Positions 54,816-64,000 of a DNA stretch of 64,000 bases are shown here, piece by piece. The stretch is taken from the NCBI RefSeq assembly GCF_000936425.1, contig NZ_AVFK01000018.1, positions 1 through 64,000 of the forward strand, written 5' to 3'. This DNA is from Skermanella aerolata KACC 11604. Lineage in GTDB: Bacteria > Pseudomonadota > Alphaproteobacteria > Azospirillales > Azospirillaceae. Positions within the stretch are counted from its first letter, which is position 1, and each line of letters starts with the position of its first letter. The position numbers and the translations under genes are program-made. The notes beneath the pieces are model-generated. The model was not told the DNA's origin, searched no databases, and was given only the letters and a program-made list of their open reading frames with translations.

Positions 54816-55985
54816 ATGCCAAGTCCAACGACCAAAACGTCCAAGACGCCGAAACCCCGGCGCACCCGGCGAAAGCCTGCGGTGCCCGACTTGCTGAAGC
54901 GCTTTCGTCCCGTCACGCTGGCAGCGGGAGCCCTTGCCCTGACCTTCGGCGCGGGCGCTCTGGTCGGCTTCCTCTATCAGCGGGAGTCGGACAAGCCGCC
55001 TGCCCAGGTCGTCACGACCCGGCCGGAAACGGTGCGCCCGACCGCTCCCCGGATCGACATGCCCCGCGTCGAACCACCCCGTGTCGAACAACCGCGTGTC
55101 CAGGAACAGGCCGAGGAATCCTCCGCGCCGAAGGCACCCTCGGCGACTGTCCCCATCATCGCTCCGCCGCTAGCCAAGCCGGCGCCGGCGACGGTCCTGG
55201 CGGCGATGATGCCGCCGCCGCTCCCGCCGGGTGCCGCACCGGCTCCGCTCGCTCCCGGCGCGCCGCTGTGGCAGAAGAACGCGGTGCCTTTCGTCCCGCG
55301 CTCCGGCGGTCCCATGATCGCCATCGTGATCGACGACATGGGGCTGGACCGGAAGCGCAGTTCCCGGGTCGTCGGATTGCCTGCCCCTCTGACCCTTGCA
55401 TGGCTGCCCTATGCCAACGACCTTCCGCGCCAGACCAAGACGGCTCGGACGGCAGGTCATGAGCTGATGGTCCATATCCCGATGGAGCCGCGAGCCAGCG
55501 ACATCGATCCCGGACCGGATGCCATGAAGGTCGGCGTCGGCAATGCCGAACTGCTGCGCCGCCTGGACCATGGCTTGAAGTCGTTCGACGGCTATATCGG
55601 GGTCAACAACCACATGGGCAGCCGTTTCACGGAGGATGCTGCCGGCATGAGGGTGATCCTGGGAGAGCTACAGCGACGCGGCCTGATGTTCCTGGACAGC
55701 CGCACCACCAGCCACAGCGTCGCCTTCGGCATCGCGCGCGGCATTCACCTGCCCGCCCTGGGCCGGGACGTCTTCCTGGACGACGACATGAGCCCAAGCG
55801 CGGTCAGGGCGAGCCTTGCCAAAGTGGAGGCCGTCGCCCGGCGGCAGGGTTACGCCATCGCTATCGGTCATCCCCACGACGCGACCGTGGACGCCCTGGT
55901 CGAATGGCTGCCGTCCGTCGCCGCTAAGGGCTTCACGCTCGTTCCCGTCAGCGCCATTCTGAAGCACCGCCAGCCGAGCGGCTGA
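54816..55985 (+). CDS. Divergent polysaccharide deacetylase family protein
   Basis: The 389-residue protein has a basic N-terminus (KTSKTPKPRRTRRK), one membrane helix (TLAAGALALTFGAGALVGFLY, about residues 34-55) and a Pro-rich linker to about residue 165. The deacetylase-like domain has IAIVIDDMGLDRKRS, LTLAWLPYANDL, ELMVHIPMEPRASD, GYIGVNNHMGSRFTED and AIAIGHPHDATVDAL. The PF04748 family keeps the NodB fold but its substrate is unknown; it acts in the periplasm. Its ATG lies 4 bp after the hmrR stop, so it is probably co-transcribed from the copper promoter. Confidence 0.88.
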   Translation: MPSPTTKTSKTPKPRRTRRKPAVPDLLKRFRPVTLAAGALALTFGAGALVGFLYQRESDKPPAQVVTTRPETVRPTAPRIDMPRVEPPRVEQPRVQEQAEESSAPKAPSATVPIIAPPLAKPAPATVLAAMMPPPLPPGAAPAPLAPGAPLWQKNAVPFVPRSGGPMIAIVIDDMGLDRKRSSRVVGLPAPLTLAWLPYANDLPRQTKTARTAGHELMVHIPMEPRASDIDPGPDAMKVGVGNAELLRRLDHGLKSFDGYIGVNNHMGSRFTEDAAGMRVILGELQRRGLMFLDSRTTSHSVAFGIARGIHLPALGRDVFLDDDMSPSAVRASLAKVEAVARRQGYAIAIGHPHDATVDALVEWLPSVAAKGFTLVPVSAILKHRQPSG

Positions 55986-56060
55986 AGCCGCCCCGCCAGG
56001 GCTTTGGAAAGCTACCGACCAAGCAGTAAAACCAGTAAAACGCCAAATGGAGGCACCACG

Positions 56061-56270
56061 ATGTCAGCGAAGTACAAGGTTTCGGGGATGACTTGCGGCG
56101 GATGTGTCCGCTCCGTCACCAACGCCATCACCGCACGCGACTCGGCCGCGACGGTCGAAGTCGACTTGCCGACCGGAGTGGTGACGGTCGACGGCGACCT
56201 GTCGGAGGATACCGTCAAGGATGCGGTGGAAGGCGCCGGATTCGATTTCGGCGGCAGGGCCGCCGCCTGA
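56061..56270 (+). CDS. copZ: Copper chaperone with HMA domain (CopZ-like)
   Basis: The 69-residue ferredoxin-like domain starts MSAKYKVSGMTCGGCVRSVT; the metal site is Met 10, Cys 12 and Cys 15. It ends VEGAGFDFGGRAAA. Such proteins carry Cu(I) to exporters or to regulators. GGAGG lies 8 bases before the ATG. No copper P-type ATPase is nearby, so its partner is elsewhere. It is convergent with trpE (24-bp gap). Confidence 0.92.
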   Translation: MSAKYKVSGMTCGGCVRSVTNAITARDSAATVEVDLPTGVVTVDGDLSEDTVKDAVEGAGFDFGGRAAA

Positions 56271-56294
56271 ACGGCGCTCGGCCCAACATACGCG

Positions 56295-57803
56295 TCAGCG
56301 GCTGGAAGCGAACCTGACCGCTTCCTCCGCTGCACGGATCAGCGCCCGCGACTTGTTGACCGTTTCCTGGTATTCGGCCTCCGGGTCGCTGTCGGCCACG
56401 ACGCCGCCGCCCGCCTGGACATGCATGACGCCGTCCTTAAGGACGGCGGTGCGGAGCGCTATGCAGGTGTCCATGGCGCCGTTTGCGCCGAAATAGCCGA
56501 CGCAGCCGCCATAGACGCCGCGCCGGGCCTTTTCAAGCTCGTCGATGATCTCCATCGCCCGCACCTTCGGAGCACCCGAGACGGTGCCCGCGGGGAACCC
56601 GGCGAACAGGGCGTCCAGCGCGTCGTGCTGCGGATCGATCGTCCCCTCGACGTTAGAGACGATGTGCATGACGTGCGAGTAGTACTCGATCACCATCCGT
56701 TCGGTCACCGTCACGCTGCCGATCTGGGCGACGCGGCCCACGTCGTTGCGCCCGAGATCCAGAAGCATCAGGTGTTCGGACAACTCCTTCGGGTCTGACA
56801 GCAGGTCGGCGGCCAGGATCTTGTCCTCATCGGGCGTGGCGCCGCGCTTGCGCGTCCCGGCGATCGGACGGATCGTCACCTTGCCGTCGCGTAGCCGCAC
56901 CAGGATCTCCGGACTTGACCCGACGATGCTCAAGCCGTCGCCGAAATCCAGGTACAGAAGGAACGGCGACGGGTTGAGCCGGCGGAGCGCCCGGTACAGG
57001 CTGAAGGGCGGCAGCTCGAACGGCACGCTGAGACGATGCGACGGGACGACCTGGAAGATGTCGCCGGCCAGGATGTACTCCTTCGCCCGTTCGACGATCG
57101 CATGGTATTCCTCCCGCGTCGTGTTGGACACGGGCTCCGGCAGCGAACGCACCACGTTGGCCGCCTCGCGCCGGTACGGCAGGTTGCGCTCCAGGTCGGA
57201 GATGGCATCGCCGAGCCTTTCCAGCGCAAGGTCGTAAGCCAGTTCGGCGTTCATGCCGTCGGCCGGCCAGACCGGCGTTACCAGCGTTATCTGGTTCTGA
57301 ATGCCGTCGAACACCGCAATGATCGTCGGGCGCATCAGGATCGCGTCCGGGATGCCCAACATGTCCGGATTGTCGTCCGGCAGGCGTTCGATCAGCCGTA
57401 CCATGTCGTAGCCGAGATAGCCGAACAGCCCGGCGGCCATGGGCGGCAATTCCGCCGGCAAGTCGATCCGGCTCTCCGCCAGCAGCGACCGCAATGCCTG
57501 GAGCGGCGGCTCGTCGCTCGGCTCGAAGGCGTCCGCTTCGATGCGGGCGCGCCGGTTGATCTCGACCTTGTCGCGGTTGCAGCGCCAGATCAGGTCCGGC
57601 TTCAGGCCTATGAACGAGTAGCGCCCACGGACCTCGCCGCCGGTCACCGACTCCAGCAGGAAGCAGTTGGACTGGCCGTCCGCCAGCTTGATCATCGCCG
57701 AAACCGGGGTTTCCAGATCGCTGACGAGGGTGGTCCAGACGACCTGCGGCTTGCCCGCCGCATAGGTTTCGCCGAAGCCGGAACGGGCGGGGAGCGCCTT
57801 CAT
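56295..57803 (-). CDS. trpE: Anthranilate synthase component I
   Basis: The 502-residue protein has the tryptophan site LLESVTGG, GLFGYLGYDMVRLIERLP, the chorismate-binding core FQVVPSHRLSVPF, FLLYLDFGDGLSIVGSSPEILVRL, IRPIAGTRKRG, ELSEHLMLLDLGRNDVGRVA, LFAGFPAGTVSGAPKVRAMEII and GVYGGCVGYFGANGAMDTCIALRT. It makes anthranilate from chorismate with TrpG. It follows ppiD by 6 bp on the same strand and is parted from trpGDC by the copper/deacetylase block. Confidence 0.97.
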   Translation of the reverse strand: MKALPARSGFGETYAAGKPQVVWTTLVSDLETPVSAMIKLADGQSNCFLLESVTGGEVRGRYSFIGLKPDLIWRCNRDKVEINRRARIEADAFEPSDEPPLQALRSLLAESRIDLPAELPPMAAGLFGYLGYDMVRLIERLPDDNPDMLGIPDAILMRPTIIAVFDGIQNQITLVTPVWPADGMNAELAYDLALERLGDAISDLERNLPYRREAANVVRSLPEPVSNTTREEYHAIVERAKEYILAGDIFQVVPSHRLSVPFELPPFSLYRALRRLNPSPFLLYLDFGDGLSIVGSSPEILVRLRDGKVTIRPIAGTRKRGATPDEDKILAADLLSDPKELSEHLMLLDLGRNDVGRVAQIGSVTVTERMVIEYYSHVMHIVSNVEGTIDPQHDALDALFAGFPAGTVSGAPKVRAMEIIDELEKARRGVYGGCVGYFGANGAMDTCIALRTAVLKDGVMHVQAGGGVVADSDPEAEYQETVNKSRALIRAAEEAVRFASSR

Positions 57804-57809
57804 GATGGG

Positions 57810-59690
57810 TCAGTTCCGCTGGAACATTGTGTCGATGGTCGACTGGTGGATCGACACCGGGTAACGCTGACGAAGCGCATCGGTGAACTGGGCGAGAAGG
57901 TCGCCGGCCATCGCCTGCTGGACGCCCTGGCGCACCTGGGCCACCTGTGCATCGGCGGCAGCCGGATCGGCCCCCTGGATTTCCCTCAGGCGGACGACGA
58001 TCTGCCCGTCCTGGGTCGGCGCCGTCGCCACCTCGCCCTGCTTCATCTCGAACAGGCGCTGCACCAGCCCGGGAGGTAGTCCGCCGTTTTCGCGGCCCGC
58101 GCGCGTCAGGGCTGGGGTGACGCCGGCAACGGTGCCGGGGACGCTTGCCGCGATGTCCTGGGGCGTACTGCCGGCCTTCAGCCGTTCCTCGATCTCGCCG
58201 GCTTTCCCGGAAGCAAGCTGGGCGCGTTGATCGGCCTGCCAGGCGGCGATCACCTCGGCTTTGATGGTATCGAGCGGGCGGAGCGTCGCCGGCGTGATCG
58301 CGTCGACCCGTGCGATGAAATAGTCGCCGTCCGGCGTCTCCGTCAGGGTGGTGGCGGAACCCTGCTGCACGCCGAAGGCAGCTTGGGCGACCTGTTGCGC
58401 CGCCGGCAGTTCCGCGACGGCACCGCCGTCCGGCTTGCGGCCGCTGGCGTCGATCGCGGGAACCTCGATCAGCCGCAGGCCGAACTGCTGCGCCACGTCC
58501 TCGATGCTGGCGCCGCCTGCCAGCGCGTCCTCGACCTTGTTGGCCGATTCGAAGACGGTGTCCATGGCGCGGTCGCGCTTCACGTCGGCCAGCACTGTGT
58601 CGCGTACCTGCTCGAAGGCGCGCGTGCTGCCGGCCTCGATGCCGCTTACCCGCACGATGTGCCAGCCCAGGGGGCTCTGCACGGGGGCGGTGAGGCCGCC
58701 CTGCTGCAAGCCGAACACCGGCCCGGTCAGTTCCGGCAGCAGGTCTTCCCGCGCCAGGCTGTTCAGCGTCAGGACCTCGGCTCCGGCAGCCGTGGCCGCC
58801 TCCTCCAGGCTTTGGCCCTGGGCGACCGAGGACTCGATCTTGCGGGCGGTCGCTTCGTCCGCCACCAGCACCTGATCGACGGTCCGGCGCTCCGGCGTCT
58901 GGAACTCGGCCGCCCGGGCGTCGTAGGCGGCATGGAGGTCTTCGTCCGAAACGGTGATGTCCTTGGCGATGTCCTCGACGGTCAGCTTGCCGACGGTCAG
59001 CTTGCGGAACTCGGGTGCCGTGAACCGGACCGCCTTTTCCTGATGGTATGCCGTCAGGGCCGCATCGTCCGGCGTGCCGACATCGCCCATGGCAGCGTTC
59101 GGCACCAGGACGGTTTCGGCGATCCGCCGCTCCGCCTGACGGCGGAACAGATCGTCGACCAGCGCGCCGGGCGCCTGAGCGCCGGCAGCGACGGCGCCGA
59201 CGACCTGGGTCCGCTTGATCTCGGTGCGGAGCAGTTGGACATAGGCGTCCTCGGTCAGCTGATTGGCCGCCAGCACGCGCCGGAACTGTTCGGGATCGAA
59301 CTGTCCGATCAGATTGTGGAAGGCGGGCTCCGCCCGAAGCTGGCCCAGCACCAGCGGATCGCCGACCCGCAGCCCGGCGTCATCGGCCGCCAGCGTCAGC
59401 AGATGCCGCTGGATGAGCTGGTCCAGCGTCTGGTTCACCAGGCCCAGCGCGCGAGCCTGTTCCGCATCGATCTGGCCGCCCAGCATCTGGCGCAGGCGGT
59501 TCACTTCCTGGCGGAAGGCGTTGTCCAGCTCGACCGTCGAAATCTTCACGCCGCCGACCTCGGCCGCCGTCGTGTCGGTCCGGCCACGGAAAATGTCGCC
59601 GATGCCCCATACCCCAAAGCTGAGGATCAGGAGGACGAACAGGATCTTCACGATCCAGGAGCCGACGGTGCTGCGCAGGGCTTGAAGCAT
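57810..59690 (-). CDS. ppiD: Membrane-anchored peptidyl-prolyl isomerase PpiD/SurA-like
   Basis: The 626-residue protein has one N-terminal membrane helix (VKILFVLLILSFGVWGIGDIF), a SurA-N-like helical region (VGGVKISTVELDNAFRQEVNRLRQMLG), a parvulin domain around residues 260-350 (RTVDQVLVADEATARKIES, GQSLEEAATAAGAEVLTL, GPVFGLQQGGLTAPVQSPLGWHIVRVSGIE) and a second degenerate parvulin-like part. PpiD assists folding of proteins leaving the Sec channel in the periplasm. ATG 59690 gives the standard MLQALRS start. Confidence 0.93.
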   Translation of the reverse strand: MLQALRSTVGSWIVKILFVLLILSFGVWGIGDIFRGRTDTTAAEVGGVKISTVELDNAFRQEVNRLRQMLGGQIDAEQARALGLVNQTLDQLIQRHLLTLAADDAGLRVGDPLVLGQLRAEPAFHNLIGQFDPEQFRRVLAANQLTEDAYVQLLRTEIKRTQVVGAVAAGAQAPGALVDDLFRRQAERRIAETVLVPNAAMGDVGTPDDAALTAYHQEKAVRFTAPEFRKLTVGKLTVEDIAKDITVSDEDLHAAYDARAAEFQTPERRTVDQVLVADEATARKIESSVAQGQSLEEAATAAGAEVLTLNSLAREDLLPELTGPVFGLQQGGLTAPVQSPLGWHIVRVSGIEAGSTRAFEQVRDTVLADVKRDRAMDTVFESANKVEDALAGGASIEDVAQQFGLRLIEVPAIDASGRKPDGGAVAELPAAQQVAQAAFGVQQGSATTLTETPDGDYFIARVDAITPATLRPLDTIKAEVIAAWQADQRAQLASGKAGEIEERLKAGSTPQDIAASVPGTVAGVTPALTRAGRENGGLPPGLVQRLFEMKQGEVATAPTQDGQIVVRLREIQGADPAAADAQVAQVRQGVQQAMAGDLLAQFTDALRQRYPVSIHQSTIDTMFQRN

Positions 59691-59910
59691 GTTCCAACGT
59701 CTTGAAAGCGGGAGGCCGGGCGATCCGGCGCCAATAATCACGGTGCCGGGGACAAGAACCCCGACGGCGCGGCATCATAGGTGTCGGCCCGGACAGCGGC
59801 AACAGACGATTTACCACCCGCGCGACGCGCCCATAGTGTGGAAATAACCGCCCGCACTTGCTAAACAGTCCCCATCGCATACACCGCAATTGAAGATCGA
59901 GATGGAGCCC

Positions 59911-60666
59911 ATGCCCGAGCGCCGCAAGCTGATAGCCGGAAACTGGAAGATGAACGGCCTCCGCGCCGCCGGGCTGGAACTGGCGAAGGATCTGGCGGGA
60001 CGGCTCGACGCCGCCGGCTCGGTGAAGTTCGACATGCTCGTCTGCCCGCCGGCGACCCTCGTCCACTCGGTCGCGGAAGCCGTGGCCGGCACCCCCCTGG
60101 CGGTCGGCGGCCAGGATTGCCATGTCGCGAAGTCGGGCGCCCATACCGGCGACATCAGCGCCGCGATGCTGGCCGATTCGGGCAGCACCCACGTCATCGT
60201 CGGCCATTCCGAGCGCCGCCAGAACCACGGGGAGGACGACGCGCTGGTTTCGGCCAAGGCATCCGCCGCGCATCAGGCCGGTCTGGTGGCGATCGTCTGC
60301 GTCGGCGAGACGCTGGAGCAGCGCGAGGCCGGCAAGGCGCTCGACGTGGTCGGGACCCAGGTCGCGGGCTCGATACCGGCCGGCGCCACCGCCGCCAACA
60401 CCGTGATCGCCTATGAGCCGGTCTGGGCGATCGGGACCGGCAAGACCCCTACGGCTGCCGACGTCGCCGAGGTCCACGCCCATATCCGTAAGGCCATCGA
60501 CGGCCGGATCGAGAATCCCGGGCAGGCCCGCATCCTCTACGGCGGTTCGGTCAAGCCGTCGAATGCGGCGGAACTGCTGTCGGTGGACAATGTCGACGGC
60601 GCCCTGGTCGGCGGCGCCAGCCTTGCCGCCGACGATTTTTGGGGCATCGCGGAAACTTGCCGCTAG
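59911..60666 (+). CDS. tpiA: Triose-phosphate isomerase
   Basis: The 251-residue barrel has [10 protein letters not shown] (catalytic Lys), [17 protein letters not shown] (His), [17 protein letters not shown] (Glu) and the phosphate loop [16 protein letters not shown], then GALVGGASL. It interconverts glyceraldehyde-3-phosphate and dihydroxyacetone phosphate. ATG 59911 has GGAG upstream. It is divergent from ppiD and begins a plus-strand run with secG and pyrG. Confidence 0.97.
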   Translation: MPERRKLIAGNWKMNGLRAAGLELAKDLAGRLDAAGSVKFDMLVCPPATLVHSVAEAVAGTPLAVGGQDCHVAKSGAHTGDISAAMLADSGSTHVIVGHSERRQNHGEDDALVSAKASAAHQAGLVAIVCVGETLEQREAGKALDVVGTQVAGSIPAGATAANTVIAYEPVWAIGTGKTPTAADVAEVHAHIRKAIDGRIENPGQARILYGGSVKPSNAAELLSVDNVDGALVGGASLAADDFWGIAETCR

Positions 60667-60786
60667 CGAAACTCATGACGAGTTAGTAAATATCGGTCGA
60701 AGGCGTGCCATGCCCATCCGAAAGGGGCGGCTGGCGCGCCTATCGGTTTTTGAGCATCGGTTTTCAGAAGAGAAGGTTTCCGGACC

Positions 60787-61125
60787 ATGGAAGCAGTGGT
60801 TCTGATCGTGCACCTGCTGATCGCAGTTTCGCTGATCGGTGTGGTGCTGGTACAGAAATCAGAAGGCGGCGGCCTTGGCATCGGCAGCAGCGGCGGGGCT
60901 GGTGGCGGCATGATGTCGGCGCGCGGCACGGCCAACCTGCTGACCCGGACCACCGCGATCCTGGCGGGGGCCTTCATGCTGACCAGCCTGGTCCTGGCGA
61001 TCATGGCCGGCGGGCAGAACCGGCCGCGCTCCATCATCGACCAGATGCCGCCCCAGCAGTCGGCGCCGTCCGAAGCGCCGCCGCCCGCGGCTCCGGCGGC
61101 TCCGCAGGCTCCGGTATCTCAGTAG
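60787..61125 (+). CDS. secG: Protein translocase subunit SecG
   Basis: The 112-residue protein has two membrane segments (VVLIVHLLIAVSLIGVVLVQ, and ILAGAFMLTSLVLAIMAG) linked by the conserved QKSEGGGLGIGSSGG loop, with a Pro/Ala-rich tail common in alphaproteobacteria. It is part of the SecYEG channel. A terminator follows. Confidence 0.95.
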   Translation: MEAVVLIVHLLIAVSLIGVVLVQKSEGGGLGIGSSGGAGGGMMSARGTANLLTRTTAILAGAFMLTSLVLAIMAGGQNRPRSIIDQMPPQQSAPSEAPPPAAPAAPQAPVSQ

Positions 61126-61147
61126 CGCTGCGCACAGGATCGGGTAG

Positions 61148-62848
<1,701 letters not shown>

Positions 62849-62893
62849 TCCGGCCGGTCCTTCAGGGGCCGGTCTCGCAGGGAGGGTCGACTT

Positions 62894-63745
62894 ATGATAG
62901 ACGCCACTACGCTGAACCGCACAGTAGAGGTCGGTCCGCTTTCCATCGCCAACGATCGGCCTTTCGTCCTGATTGCCGGCCCCTGTGCCCTGGAGAGCCG
63001 GGAGCACGCGCTGGAGACCAGCCACGCGTTGGTCGAGCTGACGCGCAAGCTCGGCATCGGCCTGATCTACAAGTCGTCCTTCGACAAGGCCAACCGCACT
63101 TCCCTGGGGAGCAACCGCGGCATCGGACTGGAGACCAGCCTGCCGATCCTGGCGGAAGTCCGCGAGACTTGGGGCTGTCCCGTCCTGACCGATATCCATC
63201 TGCCGGAGCAATGCGGTCCTGTCGCGGAAGCGGTCGATGTGCTCCAGATCCCCGCTTTCCTGTCCCGCCAGACCGACCTGTTGCTGGCCGCCGCCGAAAC
63301 CGGCAAGGCGATCAATGTCAAGAAAGGCCAGTTCCTGGCACCCTGGGACATGAAGAACGTCGCGTCCAAGCTCGCCAGCACCGGTAATCAGAAGATCCTG
63401 CTATGCGAGCGCGGCGTCAGTTTCGGCTACAACACCCTCGTTTCGGACATGCGGTCGATCCCGATCATGGCGCGCACAGGGTATCCCGTCGTGTTCGACG
63501 CCACGCACTCGGTCCAACAGCCGGGCGGGCAGGGTGAAACGTCGGGTGGCCAGCGGGAATTCGTACCCGTGCTGGCGCGCGCTGCCATCTCGATCGGTGT
63601 CGCCGCCGTCTTCATGGAAACGCACCAGGACCCGGACAAGGCGCCGAGCGACGGCCCCAACATGGTCTATCTGAAGAACCTGCCGGGCATCCTCGAGGCC
63701 TTGGTTCAGTTCGACCGTCTGGCTAAAGCCAATCCGCTGTTCTGA
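62894..63745 (+). CDS. kdsA: 3-deoxy-8-phosphooctulonate synthase
   Basis: The 283-residue barrel has [95 protein letters not shown] and [19 protein letters not shown]. It makes KDO-8-phosphate for lipopolysaccharide. The Cys in IAGPC fits the metal-dependent class of KdsA. GGGAGG lies before the ATG. Confidence 0.97.
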   Translation: MIDATTLNRTVEVGPLSIANDRPFVLIAGPCALESREHALETSHALVELTRKLGIGLIYKSSFDKANRTSLGSNRGIGLETSLPILAEVRETWGCPVLTDIHLPEQCGPVAEAVDVLQIPAFLSRQTDLLLAAAETGKAINVKKGQFLAPWDMKNVASKLASTGNQKILLCERGVSFGYNTLVSDMRSIPIMARTGYPVVFDATHSVQQPGGQGETSGGQREFVPVLARAAISIGVAAVFMETHQDPDKAPSDGPNMVYLKNLPGILEALVQFDRLAKANPLF

Positions 63746-63751
63746 TCGACT

Positions 63752-63776
63752 TTCGGGACATCGTTCATGTCCCGAA
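63752..63776. terminator. Hairpin after kdsA, possible terminator
   Basis: A perfect 10-bp stem (63752-63761 with 63767-63776) has a 5-nt loop and lies 6 bp after the kdsA stop. The T-tract is missing (TAACCGC follows), so termination may be weak or factor-assisted. Confidence 0.45.
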
Positions 63777-63863
63777 TAACCGCTCCGGCAATCAACTTGT
63801 CACTGCAATGCCCTGTCTCGACCGGCTAATCAAGGCGATCACCAACAGCGCCGAAGGTGGCCC

Positions 63864-64000
63864 ATGGCTGCACCACAGAAGGACTCGGCAGAGTCCATTG
63901 AACACGTGCCGGTGGCAAGTGCCGATGTCAGTGGGGCCGAAGCACTTCCCTACTACATAGCGGCGCTCCTGCCATCGGGAACTCCCCGTTGGAACGATCA
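63864..64000 (+). CDS. N-terminal part of an unidentified protein, cut by the window edge
   Basis: The frame MAAPQKDSAESIEHVPVASA, followed by DVSGAEALPYYIAALLPSGT, stays open to the last base. AAGG precedes the ATG by about 5 bases. The residues are acidic and give no recognisable motif, so no function is offered. Confidence 0.4.
   Translation, partial: MAAPQKDSAESIEHVPVASADVSGAEALPYYIAALLPSGTPRWND

Noticed and set aside
57804-57809. Tryptophan attenuator before trpE
   Set aside because: Only 6 bp separate ppiD and trpE, leaving no room for a leader peptide or stem-loops.

Overview
The window is GC-rich, densely coded DNA from an alphaproteobacterium, most likely Rhodospirillales/Azospirillaceae (Skermanella or Azospirillum type; inferred, not proven). 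The signs are a phasin for polyhydroxybutyrate granules, an alphaproteobacterial LexA box (GTTC-N7-GTTC) in front of lexA, a CtrA-type box, EcfG-type general-stress promoters (GGAAC-N16/17-CGTT) and the order ppiD-trpE / trpG-trpD-trpC-moaC-moeA-lexA. No insertion sequence, prophage, rRNA operon or CRISPR array was seen; there is one tRNA (Lys, TTT).

Layout. 1-20.5 kb is mostly housekeeping and stress functions: the end of a permease gene, a phasin, rlmJ, a lytic transglycosylase, a TPR-methyltransferase, a PhoD-like phosphatase, an ECF sigma factor with a small probable anti-sigma protein, a two-gene ATP-grasp / GNAT-C39 peptidase cassette, glgP, a PEP-mutase family enzyme, a TerC protein, a tiny lipoprotein plus a 51-residue proline-rich protein, a MATE exporter, gyrA, coaD and tRNA-Lys. 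20.6-35.3 kb looks accessory: short-chain dehydrogenases, two 3-hydroxybutyrate dehydrogenase paralogues, a patatin-like phospholipase, an acetoacetate decarboxylase family protein, two large winged-helix/TPR regulators, a truncated response regulator, cytochrome P460, an exported alpha/beta hydrolase and Ohr. 35.4-40.8 kb is an L-carnitine catabolism operon (BKACE, L-carnitine dehydrogenase, thioesterase, CaiX-like binding protein, acylcarnitine-type esterase) with a convergent CdhR-like regulator. 40.9-48.3 kb couples a tripartite tricarboxylate transporter (TctCBA) and an RraA-family protein, divergently, to an AcnD-like aconitase and PrpF.

48.4-64 kb returns to core genes: a TylF-type methyltransferase, lexA, moeA, moaC, trpC, trpD and trpG; then a plus-strand block (hmrR/cueR with a copper-type promoter, a divergent polysaccharide deacetylase, copZ) that separates trpG from trpE; then trpE-ppiD on the minus strand and tpiA, secG, pyrG and kdsA on the plus strand, ending in a gene cut by the window edge.

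The parts most worth attention are the ATP-grasp/GNAT-C39 pair, the set of three EcfG-type promoters (one driving the lipoprotein plus proline-rich peptide operon), the transporter-AcnD-PrpF-RraA locus as a possible pathway for an unidentified tricarboxylate, and the copper module lying between trp genes.
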